Origin: Pseudomonadaceae bacterium
GTDB lineage: Bacteria > Pseudomonadota > Gammaproteobacteria > Pseudomonadales > Azotimanducaceae
Length of the DNA stretch: 64,000 nucleotides
Assembly: GCA_024743175.1 (NCBI GenBank)
Contig: JANSXA010000002.1
Coordinates: 558,001-622,000 of the forward strand
Reading direction: 5' to 3'
Every line of letters starts with the position of its first letter. Position 1 is the first letter of the stretch. Below, in pieces: positions 1 to 8,566 of this stretch. A program made the position numbers and the translations under genes. The notes below the pieces were generated by a model, which worked only from the letters and a program-made list of their open reading frames with translations, did no database searches and was not told the origin of the DNA.

Positions 1-832
1 GCGCGGCCAGGTACCGCACCACATCTTTATTCGCCGCGACGACACGCTGGGCACTTGTGTCTAGCTGAGTTTGCCATTTCAGGTCCGGACGGATTTCTGA
101 TTGTTTCACCGCATCTGCATGAGCGGTCTTGGTTGTGCCGAAGGTGTTACCTTCGCCAAAGCGCAGCTGTTTGGGTTCGAATTCGAGACCCAGACGAGGC
201 ATCAGTTTCTGCAGCGTGGCCTGGGTGTCAAACACCACATCACGATAGGTGACGACAGCATGGGCAACTTTGCTCTGGGTCATATAATCACTGATCTGAC
301 GATTTTCGCGCAGCCACTTGTAGATGAAGACATCCACCCAGCTGCCGGTGAGAATCTGTGCAGCTCGAGCAGGCACGCGCCTGGCTACCCGCAAGCGTTG
401 AGTGCGCCGACGTTTTTCCGAGTCATAGGTATTCAACCAACGCAACACCAGAGCGCGTGGATCGCGAATCAGGTGCACCAGACGCAAATCCATCTGTGCA
501 CCGCCAGTGACGCGTTTCACCCACTTCACTTTTTTCGAGTTATCGACAATCACCGGTGCCACGATACCCTGGTCAGCGCTGAACCGCTGAGCGAGGGTTG
601 CATACCATTGCTCTACCGGCTGCTCACTCAAATTGTGAAACAGCGGCGACGCGTTGTACTGCGACACTACGGGTGCCTGGTTTGAGGTATCCACAAGTTG
701 CTCGTAACGATGTAATTCCCCTACTCCGAAACACTGTGAGTGCGCGCTGACCAGGTGGGACAACAGATGTGAACCTGAATAATTTGTGCCCAGAAGAATG
801 ACGACACGGTGTTTGGATTGAGACGATTGCAT
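1..832 (-). CDS. sulfotransferase family protein (3' end outside window)
   Basis: Reading the minus strand from the ATG at 832 gives 277 uninterrupted codons that run off the left edge, so the C-terminus is missing. The protein opens with VVILLGTNYSGSHLL (about residues 9-23), which fits the 5'-phosphosulfate (PAPS) binding loop of sulfotransferases. It later carries a DNSKK segment and LIRDPRALV, the usual 3'-phosphate binding motif with Arg-Asp-Pro-Arg. The family moves sulfate from PAPS to a hydroxyl or amine acceptor; nothing here identifies the acceptor. It is divergent from the YceI gene with about 115 bases between them. Family assignment is fairly safe because both PAPS motifs are in the expected order; the substrate is unknown. 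Confidence 0.8.
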   Translation of the reverse strand, partial: MQSSQSKHRVVILLGTNYSGSHLLSHLVSAHSQCFGVGELHRYEQLVDTSNQAPVVSQYNASPLFHNLSEQPVEQWYATLAQRFSADQGIVAPVIVDNSKKVKWVKRVTGGAQMDLRLVHLIRDPRALVLRWLNTYDSEKRRRTQRLRVARRVPARAAQILTGSWVDVFIYKWLRENRQISDYMTQSKVAHAVVTYRDVVFDTQATLQKLMPRLGLEFEPKQLRFGEGNTFGTTKTAHADAVKQSEIRPDLKWQTQLDTSAQRVVAANKDVVRYLAA

Positions 833-947
833 GACACTATTGTCGCCTACATCGACAGAGCCTGCCACAGCTGCAAATCTGTCTGACCAGCGCTGCAAAC
901 CGGTATCAAGGCTGCGTATACTGCAAACAAACCGACCAAGGATCGAC

Positions 948-1535
948 ATGCTTATCTCACCACTGAGCCGACTCTTCACCATTGTGCTGCTATGTGCATC
1001 AGCTCCCGCAGCGCTTGCCAACTGGACCGTTAACAGTGATCTATCGCGCTTGAGTTTTGTCTCCATGAAAGCCACGCACATTGCAGAGGTGCACAAATTC
1101 AGCACATTCTCGGGTGGATTGGCTGACAGCGGCGCCATTGACGTGGAAATAAACCTGGCCAGTCTGGACACGCTGATTCCGATACGAAACGAACGCATGC
1201 TGGAATTTCTGTTTGAAGCGGCAACCTATCCCACCGCAACAATCAGCGGCCAGGTTGATCCTGCAGCCATCAAAGCGCTGCAATCAGGCGAAGTTGCCAT
1301 CCTTGCCATTGAAGCGATGGTGACCATCAAAGACAGCCAGACACCGGTCACTACCGAGGTACTGGTCAGCAGGCATGATAATCGCGTTGTTGTGACCAGC
1401 CTGCAGCCTGTTGTGCTCAACACTGCTTCATTAGGCTTAAGTGCAGGTGTTGAGAAGCTGCGTGAACTGGCTGGCCTACCCAGCATCAGCCAGTCTGTAC
1501 CGGTTTCCCTGGTCATGACGTTTGATGCGGACTAG
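948..1535 (+). CDS. YceI family periplasmic lipid-binding-like protein
   Basis: A 195-residue protein with a clear signal peptide (MLISPLSRLFTIVLLCASAP, cleavage near ALA-NW) followed by the YceI beta-barrel pattern: NWTVNSDLSRLSFVSMK, then a segment with ATISGQV. YceI proteins are lipocalin-like periplasmic barrels that bind isoprenoid lipids; the function of most members is not established. The open frame extends upstream to 831, but the ATG at 948 is preferred because AGGA lies 6 bases ahead of it and because it starts directly on the signal peptide. It stands alone between a divergent sulfotransferase and a convergent SirB2-like gene. Confidence 0.85.
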   Translation: MLISPLSRLFTIVLLCASAPAALANWTVNSDLSRLSFVSMKATHIAEVHKFSTFSGGLADSGAIDVEINLASLDTLIPIRNERMLEFLFEAATYPTATISGQVDPAAIKALQSGEVAILAIEAMVTIKDSQTPVTTEVLVSRHDNRVVVTSLQPVVLNTASLGLSAGVEKLRELAGLPSISQSVPVSLVMTFDAD

Positions 1536-1556
1536 TTTTTCCAGTCGGCAAGTCTG

Positions 1557-1913
1557 TTAAAAAGGCAACGGGTTGCGACTGTAAGCCACCAGAAAAATGT
1601 AACTCACGCTGAGCAGCGCACCGATCAGGCCGATATGTTTACTCATACCCTCACCGCGCAGAGTCATCACGCCGAAACCAATATAAGCCAGCAACGCGAT
1701 CAACTTCACCAGCAGCCAGCCCTGCCAGGGCCCGCCAGGCAGGCTGAAAGCTAACACCACTCCCAGCGTCAGCAGCAGCGTATCCACCACATGTGGGGCA
1801 ATTTTCACCCATTTTTCCTGCAGCAGATCTGATCCCCCGTAGGACCACCCGGCCCGGATAACAAAACCTGCAACGGATAGAAAAGCCAGACTGAAGTGTA
1901 ATGTTTTCAACAT
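1557..1913 (-). CDS. SirB2-like small integral membrane protein
   Basis: 118 residues, almost wholly hydrophobic, with four predicted membrane segments (about 1-20, 40-60, 66-84, 94-112). The opening MLKTLHFSLAFLSVAGFVIR, the WVKIAPHVVDTLLL segment and the size match the SirB family, named after a Salmonella invasion-gene regulator; how these proteins act biochemically is not settled. In many gammaproteobacteria sirB genes sit near prfA/hemK, which is not the case here. It is divergent from the AGCS symporter with 39 bases between starts. Confidence 0.75.
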   Translation of the reverse strand: MLKTLHFSLAFLSVAGFVIRAGWSYGGSDLLQEKWVKIAPHVVDTLLLTLGVVLAFSLPGGPWQGWLLVKLIALLAYIGFGVMTLRGEGMSKHIGLIGALLSVSYIFLVAYSRNPLPF

Positions 1914-1952
1914 ATGTGTATTTTGATGCCAAAAATCTGATTATACCTTTAT

Positions 1953-3407
1953 ATGCAGAACCAGTCTGACCCCGGCACCCAGAGCATTGACACCCTTATC
2001 GACTCCGCGATGCGTCCGCTGGCGGATGGTGCGTCCAACTTCATTTTCTTTTCCGTCGACATTTTCGGCACCCCGGTACCCTTAATCGTTTTATGGTTAG
2101 TGGCCGGCGGTGTGTTTTTCACCGTCTATCTGCGCTTCATCAACTTCCGTGGATTTCGACATGCGCTTGAACTGGTGTCGGGAAAACATGTTGAGGATGA
2201 CGACCCTGGGCAGATCAGCCAGTTCCAGGCACTCACAACCGCCGTTTCCGGCACCGTGGGTATTGGCAATATCGCCGGTGTTGCGGTAGCTATTTCCATC
2301 GGTGGACCTGGCGCAACCTTCTGGCTGATCGTCGCGGGACTACTGGGCATGTCAACCAAACTTGCCGAATGCACCCTGGGTGTGATGTTCAGGCGCTATG
2401 AAAACGGCGTGGTGTCCGGTGGCCCCATGTACTATCTGGAAAGGGGGCTGGCAGAACACAACTGGCCCAGACTGGGGCGGGGGTTGGGCATTTTTTACGC
2501 TGCCAGCATGGTCATAGGCTGCCTGGGTATCGGCAATATGTTCCAGTCTAATCAGGCCGCTGCAATTTTTGTCAACGTTACCGGCGGTGCCGACAGCTGG
2601 TTTGCTGACCAGAGCTGGCTGCTGGGTTGCATTCTGGCACTGGGTGTCGGCGTTGTGATTATTGGCGGCATCCGCTCTATTGCAGCCACCACCGCAAGAC
2701 TGGTGCCGGGCATGGCGCTGCTTTATGTTGTCACCGCGCTGATTGTCATCGCCATGAACTACGATGCCCTGCCTGGCGCCTTTGCCGCCATCTGGAACGG
2801 CGCTTTTGACCCCCAGGGCATCAGTGGAGGCATTATCGGCGTCATGATTATCGGCTTCAGGCGCGCGGTGTTTTCCAATGAGGCGGGCCTGGGCTCTGCT
2901 GCCATTGCACACTCCACAGCGCGTACCAAGGAGCCCGTCAGTGAAGGTTTTGTTGCCCTGCTGGAGCCCTTTATTGATACGGTGGTTATCTGCACCATTA
3001 CCGCGCTGGTGATTATTACAACGGTCTACGATCCCGCTCTGGGCAGCGAAAATATGGCGGGTATTGAGCTCACCACCCAGGCTTTTGCCAGCACCTTATC
3101 CTGGAGCCCGATACCGTTATCTATTGCGGCCATTCTGTTTGCCTACTCGACCATGATCGCCTGGTCTTATTATGGCCTTAAAGCGTTCACCTACCTGGTC
3201 GGCAACCATCGTATTGCAGACATATCGTTTAAGTTGTTTTTCCTGGCCTTCGTAGTGCTGGGTGCGAGCATCGAATTGTCTTCGTTGATTGATTTATCTG
3301 ATGCCATGGTATTCATCGTGGCGATTCCCAACCTGCTGGGCCTGTATCTGCTGGCTCCGCTAATCAAGACTGAGCTGTTAAAGTATGAAGCCAAACATCT
3401 GGACTAA
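1953..3407 (+). CDS. AGCS family sodium:amino acid symporter
   Basis: 484 residues with about eleven membrane segments. It carries the family signature near residues 90-115 (TTAVSGTVGIGNIAGVAVA then GGPGA), a GGPMYYLERGL segment after transmembrane helix 4 and an FSNEAGLGSA motif near residue 310, all diagnostic of alanine/glycine:cation symporters. These couple sodium entry to uptake of alanine, glycine or related amino acids. The 3' end overlaps the next gene by 23 bases, so the symporter and the secreted amidohydrolase are probably co-transcribed; this would fit import of an amino acid released by that enzyme, which is an inference. Only 39 bases separate it from the divergent SirB2 gene, too little for a glycine riboswitch. 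Confidence 0.9.
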   Translation: MQNQSDPGTQSIDTLIDSAMRPLADGASNFIFFSVDIFGTPVPLIVLWLVAGGVFFTVYLRFINFRGFRHALELVSGKHVEDDDPGQISQFQALTTAVSGTVGIGNIAGVAVAISIGGPGATFWLIVAGLLGMSTKLAECTLGVMFRRYENGVVSGGPMYYLERGLAEHNWPRLGRGLGIFYAASMVIGCLGIGNMFQSNQAAAIFVNVTGGADSWFADQSWLLGCILALGVGVVIIGGIRSIAATTARLVPGMALLYVVTALIVIAMNYDALPGAFAAIWNGAFDPQGISGGIIGVMIIGFRRAVFSNEAGLGSAAIAHSTARTKEPVSEGFVALLEPFIDTVVICTITALVIITTVYDPALGSENMAGIELTTQAFASTLSWSPIPLSIAAILFAYSTMIAWSYYGLKAFTYLVGNHRIADISFKLFFLAFVVLGASIELSSLIDLSDAMVFIVAIPNLLGLYLLAPLIKTELLKYEAKHLD

Positions 3408-5079
3408 ATTTTTTTACCTCATCACCCTCGGCACAGCGCAGCTGCCACTGCACGCGGCAGACCCATACGCTGACACGATTCTGATATCCAATCATGTGGT
3501 CACCATGGCCAGCCGTGCGCCAACACCCGGCGAGCCTATGGCGATCGCGATCAAAGGTGAGCGTATTGTCGGCCTGACAACGCACGCTGATGCGCAGCGC
3601 TGGATGGGGCCAGACACGACACGGGTTGAACTTGAAGACCAGGCCATTCTGCCCGGCTTTATCGATGCCCATGGACACGTGTCTTTTTCTGCCCTTGCCA
3701 CCAATCTGGCCAACGTTGCCTCCCCACCGGTTGGGCCTGTCACCAACATAAACGATCTTCAGGAAACACTGAGGGCATTCATTTCCCAGAAAGATATAGC
3801 TGAGGGTGAGTGGGTAGTCGGCATGGGCTATGACGACTCACTGATCGCTGAACAGCGTCACCCAAACCGCGACGATCTTGACCAGGTTTCGACCCAACAT
3901 CCAATTCTCCTGATCCATGTCTCCGGGCATCTTGTTGCAGGCAACAGCCGCGCGCTGGCACGTGGTGGCATCACCGCTGAAACGCCAGATCCGGCCGGTG
4001 GCGTCATCCGCAGGCGCGCAAACAGCAGCGAACCTGATGGCGTACTGGAAGAAACCGCAACCTACGCACTGCGCAAATACATGACCGCACCCAACACCGA
4101 TCCTGTTGGCAGCCTGACCCGGGCGCTGCAGGACTACGCCAGTTACGGCATCACAACAGCCCAGGATGGCGCCGCCGGACCAGATGTGATGGCTCTGCTG
4201 GAACAGGCCAATGCAACTGACAGTTTACCGCTGGATGTGATTGCCTACCCGGTGGGACAGGCGGATGCACTGAGCATGGTTGATCGCTACAACTGGGGCA
4301 CCTATGACAAACGCCTGAAAGTGGCTGGTGTAAAGCTGATTCTGGACGGCTCACCTCAGGGTAAAACCGCCTATCTGAGCAAGCCCTACCATGTGCCGCC
4401 GCCCGGCGCCGGGCAGGACTACGCGGGTTATCCAACCATCACACCCGTTCGCACAAACGATTTGGTGGGCATCTATCTGCAGCATGAGATCCCGATTATT
4501 GCCCACGCCAACGGTGATGCTGCTGCACAGATGTTGATTGACGCAGTTGCACAGGCCAGACCCGAACATGATCACCGTACCGTTATGATCCACGCCCAGA
4601 CTGTACGCGAAGATCAGATTACCCAGATGAAAACGCTGGCCATGATTCCGTCGTATTTCAGTGCGCATACTTTTTACTGGGGAGACTGGCACCGGGATTC
4701 GGTGCTGGGAGAAACCCGCGGTGCCAACATCAGTCCAACGGCTTCAACCGTGCAGCGTGGCATGCTGTTTACCGTGCACAACGACGCCCCCATTGTGCCA
4801 CCCGACATGCTGCGCCTGTTGTGGGCCACAACAAATCGCCGCACGCGCTCAGGACAGGTCCTGGGCCCAGCGCAGCGCATTTCCATCTACGACGGCCTGC
4901 GCGCGATGACTATCTTTGCCGCCTATCAGCAGTTTGAAGAACAGGACAAAGGCACCATTGAGGTCGGTAAGCTGGCCGATCTGGTGGTGTTGTCTGCCGA
5001 TCCTATGAAAACCGAGGCTGCTGACCTGATGTCCCTTGAGGTTAAGGCAACTTACGCCAGAGGCCGCAAGGTTTTCTGA
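3385..5079 (+). CDS. secreted amidohydrolase (YtcJ-like, amidohydrolase family 3)
   Basis: 564 residues starting with a signal peptide (MKPNIWTKFFYLITLGTAQL, cleavage near HAA-DP). The HxH metal ligand pair sits at about residues 96-98 (IDAHGHVSF), followed by a typical YtcJ layout: a HVSGH segment, KLILDGSPQGKTA, AHANGD with a further metal His, and HNDAP, which supplies the catalytic Asp region. A short beta domain closes the protein (GKLADLVVLSADP). Members are metal-dependent hydrolases of amides, carbamates or cyclic amides; the substrate cannot be told. The ATG lies inside the end of the upstream symporter (23-base overlap), which suggests translational coupling and a joint role in scavenging. 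Confidence 0.87.
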   Translation: MKPNIWTKFFYLITLGTAQLPLHAADPYADTILISNHVVTMASRAPTPGEPMAIAIKGERIVGLTTHADAQRWMGPDTTRVELEDQAILPGFIDAHGHVSFSALATNLANVASPPVGPVTNINDLQETLRAFISQKDIAEGEWVVGMGYDDSLIAEQRHPNRDDLDQVSTQHPILLIHVSGHLVAGNSRALARGGITAETPDPAGGVIRRRANSSEPDGVLEETATYALRKYMTAPNTDPVGSLTRALQDYASYGITTAQDGAAGPDVMALLEQANATDSLPLDVIAYPVGQADALSMVDRYNWGTYDKRLKVAGVKLILDGSPQGKTAYLSKPYHVPPPGAGQDYAGYPTITPVRTNDLVGIYLQHEIPIIAHANGDAAAQMLIDAVAQARPEHDHRTVMIHAQTVREDQITQMKTLAMIPSYFSAHTFYWGDWHRDSVLGETRGANISPTASTVQRGMLFTVHNDAPIVPPDMLRLLWATTNRRTRSGQVLGPAQRISIYDGLRAMTIFAAYQQFEEQDKGTIEVGKLADLVVLSADPMKTEAADLMSLEVKATYARGRKVF

Positions 5080-5123
5080 GCGCTTGCGGTATACTCGATG
5101 TTTTCACAGGGAACCCTAAGCCC

Positions 5124-5996
5124 ATGTTAGGACCAACATCACACAGCTATTTTTCCCAGCGTCTGCGTCTGCACTACGTGGATTGGGGTAACCCGGATGC
5201 GCCACCGATGATTCTCATCCACGGTGGTCGGGACCACTGCCGCAACTGGGATTGGGTTGCTGAGCAGTTCCGCAACGACTATCACATTATTGCCCCTGAT
5301 CTGCGCGGTCATGGTGACAGCGAATGGATGCGTGGCGGCTCGTACAATCAGGTGGATTACGTCTACGACATTGCGCAGCTGCTGGACCAGAAAGGCATGG
5401 CGCCGGTTACTGTGATCGGGCACTCCCTGGGCGGCTCAATCTCTCTTCTATATACCGCCCTGTTTCCACAGAATGTGAAAAAGCTGGTATCCATCGAGGG
5501 TATGGGGCCACCTCCAGCGATGGTGGAAGAGCGCATTAACCAACCGATGAACAAACGGCTGCACGACTGGATGGGCGATCTGCGCAAACTGTCCGGCCGG
5601 CTGGTACGCCGCTACGATACGCTGGAAGAAGCCTTTCAACGGATGCAGACGGAAAATCCACACCTGTCAGAAGCCCAGGCCAGGCATCTGACCATTCACG
5701 GCAGCAATCAGAATGAAGATGGCACCTATTCCTGGAAGTTCGATAACTACGTGCGCACATTTTCACCCATCGGCGTACCTATTGAGGAAACCTGGCAGAT
5801 GTATGGCAATATCACCTGCCCAACGCTTCTAGTACGCGGCCTGGAATCCTGGGCAAGCGACCCGGTTGCTGACGGACGGGCCAAGCATTTCACCTGTCCT
5901 TTGGAAGTTGAAGCGTTTGGTAAAGCCGGGCATTGGGTACACCATGACCAGCTTGACCCCTTTGTCGAACGGGTGCGCACGTTCCTGGCAGACTGA
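5124..5996 (+). CDS. alpha/beta hydrolase
   Basis: 290 residues of a classic alpha/beta hydrolase. An oxyanion-side HGGRD motif lies near residue 33, DLRGHGDS near residue 59, and the nucleophile elbow GHSLGG places the catalytic Ser at 101. The late acid is probably near the LVRGLES segment and the catalytic His near GHWVHHD (about residue 274). There is no signal peptide, so it is likely cytoplasmic. The next gene starts two bases after its stop, so the two are very likely one operon. Substrate unknown; epoxide hydrolase, esterase and C-C hydrolase all remain possible. Confidence 0.87.
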   Translation: MLGPTSHSYFSQRLRLHYVDWGNPDAPPMILIHGGRDHCRNWDWVAEQFRNDYHIIAPDLRGHGDSEWMRGGSYNQVDYVYDIAQLLDQKGMAPVTVIGHSLGGSISLLYTALFPQNVKKLVSIEGMGPPPAMVEERINQPMNKRLHDWMGDLRKLSGRLVRRYDTLEEAFQRMQTENPHLSEAQARHLTIHGSNQNEDGTYSWKFDNYVRTFSPIGVPIEETWQMYGNITCPTLLVRGLESWASDPVADGRAKHFTCPLEVEAFGKAGHWVHHDQLDPFVERVRTFLAD

Positions 5997-5997
5997 C

Positions 5998-7092
5998 ATG
6001 AGCGAACGTGCCACCGCCTTACACAGCAGCCCCTGGTTAGGGACATTCTACGTCACCGGCGGTGGAGCCAGCTTTCTGGCAGAAACCTTGAACACCGCTG
6101 GCGCGTCGGCAACCGTGTTGGAAGTTGTTGTGCCTTACGCCAGCGCAGCTATGACAGAGTTACTGGGGCGCGCACCTGAGCAGGCGGCATCCGCCACCAC
6201 CGCGCGGCAGCTTGCGATCACCGCTTATGAGCGCAGTGAAGCTCTCACCCGCCAAGACCCGCAAAAAGCAGACCCAAATAAACTGTTTGGCTTCGGCTGC
6301 ACCGCTTCACTGGCCACCAACCGGGTTAAGCGAGGCGCACATAGAGCCCACTGGGCGATTCAAACCGCTGTCGACACCTATACCTTCAGCGCGGATTACG
6401 ATGGTGATCGTGACAGTGAAGAAGCGCTGCTGCGCGAGCAGATCTGGCAGACCATTGCCCACTGCCTGCTTGATCACAACACTGAATTTGACGACAACCT
6501 GGTTGAACTGCACGCTCGTGCAAACCCGCCATTGCGCCCGCTCCTGGACGAGTCACCGTATAAACATGTCATTGGCGATTCAGACGGCAGGTTGCTGCTA
6601 CCCGGATCATTCAACCCGCTACACGATGGTCATAAACAGATGTTGTCCATCGCCGAGGACCTCACTGGCCTCGAGGGTGCTTTTGAACTGGCGGTAAAAA
6701 ATGCTGACAAACCCAGCCTTGATTATCTGACCATGGAAGAGCGCATCGAGGGCATGGGCGATACACCCGTCTGGTTGACCAATACACCCAATTTCGAAGG
6801 TAAAGCCAGGCTGTTTAAAGGCACAACGTTTATTGTTGGCGTGGATACCCTGGCACGCATTGGGGAGTTACGCTTTTACCGCAACCATGTCGATCTGCTG
6901 GATAAAGCCATGAACACATTTGTGGAGCAGGACATTGGCTTTGTGGTGTTCGGGCGATTGATCGGCGGCACATTTGTGACTCTGGAGCAACTCGACATCC
7001 CGGATATTCTGAGACAGCACTGTACCGGCGTTGCACAGGAGACCTACCGCAACGATACGTCGTCTACAGCAATCAGAAACGGCCACAGCTGA
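5998..7092 (+). CDS. CinA-like domain fused to nicotinamide-nucleotide-adenylyltransferase-like domain
   Basis: 364 residues, two modules. Residues about 10-140 resemble the C-terminal domain of CinA (NMN deamidase type): GTFYVTGGGASF, a VVPYASAAM segment, and FGFGCTASLAT. Residues about 195-360 look like a nucleotidyltransferase: LLLPGSFNPLHDGHKQML carries the HxGH signature at H209-H212, and DTSSTAIRNG near the end matches the ISSTxIR motif of NMN/NaMN adenylyltransferases. Similar fusions are annotated only as cytidyltransferase-like proteins. A role in NAD recycling or repair of damaged nucleotides is inferred from the two domains. The start at 5998 is preferred to the open upstream frame because it sits right after the hydrolase stop. 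Confidence 0.78.
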   Translation: MSERATALHSSPWLGTFYVTGGGASFLAETLNTAGASATVLEVVVPYASAAMTELLGRAPEQAASATTARQLAITAYERSEALTRQDPQKADPNKLFGFGCTASLATNRVKRGAHRAHWAIQTAVDTYTFSADYDGDRDSEEALLREQIWQTIAHCLLDHNTEFDDNLVELHARANPPLRPLLDESPYKHVIGDSDGRLLLPGSFNPLHDGHKQMLSIAEDLTGLEGAFELAVKNADKPSLDYLTMEERIEGMGDTPVWLTNTPNFEGKARLFKGTTFIVGVDTLARIGELRFYRNHVDLLDKAMNTFVEQDIGFVVFGRLIGGTFVTLEQLDIPDILRQHCTGVAQETYRNDTSSTAIRNGHS

Positions 7093-7106
7093 TACTTGTG
7101 CATCGC

Positions 7107-8501
7107 TCAGGTTTCGCTGTGAGCAAGCGCAGTATTCGGCACAATGGTTTTCCACTTACCGCGTCGGAAGCGCCAGATCAGCATGGCACCTTTGACTACA
7201 TAATCTCCAATCAGCGCTGCATAGACATACACCACCGGCAGCTTCAGATACGTCGCAATCAGTGCCAGACCACAGCGCATAACCAGCAGGCCGATAATGG
7301 TTGCCATCAGAGGGAAACGTGTGTCACCGGCCCCGCGCAGCGCGCCACCGATAGAAAACTCGATGGCCATAAGCGGCATCATGGCGCCGAGGATATAAAT
7401 AAACTGTACGGTCAATTCCACCGTACGCGGTGCGTCACCAATAAAATAAATTGCCAGATCTTCAGCGATGGTAATGATGATGACGCCTAACGTACCCATG
7501 GACAGAATGGCAAACAGACAGGCTCGCCAACCGCTGCGTGCGGCCCCTTCATGGTCATTTGCGCCGAGGTTCTGACCCACCAGCGTTGAACCAGCAATAG
7601 AAAATCCAAAACCAACGGTCATACAGACGGCGAGCAGACTGACTCCGATGTTGTATGCGGCAAACGCTTCGGTGCCGTAGTAGTTACCGATCAGCATCAG
7701 AAAAATGAAAAACCCGATCTGGAACACACCCTGTTCCAATGCCGCTGGATAACCAATATCCAACAACCGTTTTAACCGGTCTTTACGCCACCAGCCACCG
7801 GCAACGTGTTTGACCCTGAAGCGTTGTTTGATCCACATGGTCATCAACACCGCAACCCCTATGGAGAAGGATATACCCGCCGCGATTGCCGCCCCCGCCA
7901 CACCCATTTCAGGCATCCCCCAGCGACCGTACACAAACGCATACAGCAAAGGAATGTTCATGAGGTTAACCCCCACACTCATCCATAAAGGTGTCCACGC
8001 ATCACCGGAAGCCCGCAATGCCGCGCTCAGTACAAACATGGCTGCAAACACAACATTAAAAGCAGACAGCCAACGAATATTGAGACTGGCCATTTCCAGG
8101 GTTGCAGGATCCAGTCCAAACACGCTCGCTACAGGTGTGGCAAACGCAATGCCAAGCACCGCCATGCCCAACGCCAGCACACCACCTAACACCAGTGACG
8201 CCATTGTTACCCGACTGGCTTCTCGATAGTCGCCCGCACCCCAGGCCCGCGCGACCAATGCGGTGGTACCCGCACTGACAGCCATCAGAATTGCCTGCAT
8301 GGCAAAAAATATTCTCTGACCAGCACCTACCGCGGCCAACCCCTCTGCACCGAGAGTGGCAATAAATTTAACCTGCACCATACCGACGATGGTGTACGAC
8401 AGGTTGCCTAGAATTGAAGGCAGGGCAAGTTCCCAGATACCTGGTCGCTGGGTTTCTTCAACGTTAAGCGCCGCATCATCGATGTCTTTTGAATCGTCCA
8501 C
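7107..8501 (-). CDS. MATE family efflux transporter
   Basis: 464 residues with about twelve membrane segments arranged as two similar halves. The first helix region contains ALPSILGNLSYTIVGMVQ, and the pattern GQRIFFAMQAILMAVSAGTT is typical of MATE proteins; the second half repeats it (FSIAGSTLVGQNLGAND). Members export drugs or metabolites in exchange for sodium or protons. The start is a GTG. Its 5' end faces the enoyl-CoA hydratase gene, whose open frame also reaches into this region from a TTG at 8489. Substrate unknown. Confidence 0.88.
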   Translation of the reverse strand: MDDSKDIDDAALNVEETQRPGIWELALPSILGNLSYTIVGMVQVKFIATLGAEGLAAVGAGQRIFFAMQAILMAVSAGTTALVARAWGAGDYREASRVTMASLVLGGVLALGMAVLGIAFATPVASVFGLDPATLEMASLNIRWLSAFNVVFAAMFVLSAALRASGDAWTPLWMSVGVNLMNIPLLYAFVYGRWGMPEMGVAGAAIAAGISFSIGVAVLMTMWIKQRFRVKHVAGGWWRKDRLKRLLDIGYPAALEQGVFQIGFFIFLMLIGNYYGTEAFAAYNIGVSLLAVCMTVGFGFSIAGSTLVGQNLGANDHEGAARSGWRACLFAILSMGTLGVIIITIAEDLAIYFIGDAPRTVELTVQFIYILGAMMPLMAIEFSIGGALRGAGDTRFPLMATIIGLLVMRCGLALIATYLKLPVVYVYAALIGDYVVKGAMLIWRFRRGKWKTIVPNTALAHSET

Positions 8502-8566
8502 TTAGGTGTGTTTTCCCCTGCCCCGCTGTTAGTATTCTGCCCCTCACAACCCGCTACACCACCACC

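Noticed and set aside
165-200. Palindromic TTCGAATTCGA reminiscent of a tRNA T-arm
   Set aside because: It lies within the sulfotransferase coding frame and no cloverleaf arms surround it.
101-685. 194-codon plus-strand frame near the left edge
   Set aside because: It is antisense to a better-supported minus-strand sulfotransferase with two PAPS motifs, and its own sequence shows no domain pattern.
1914-1952. Possible glycine riboswitch ahead of the AGCS symporter
   Set aside because: Only 39 bases separate the divergent starts, far too short for the two glycine aptamers.
2352-2912. 186-codon minus-strand frame inside the AGCS symporter gene
   Set aside because: Composition is rich in His, Gln and Asn with no fold-like pattern; the plus strand carries the clear AGCS signature.
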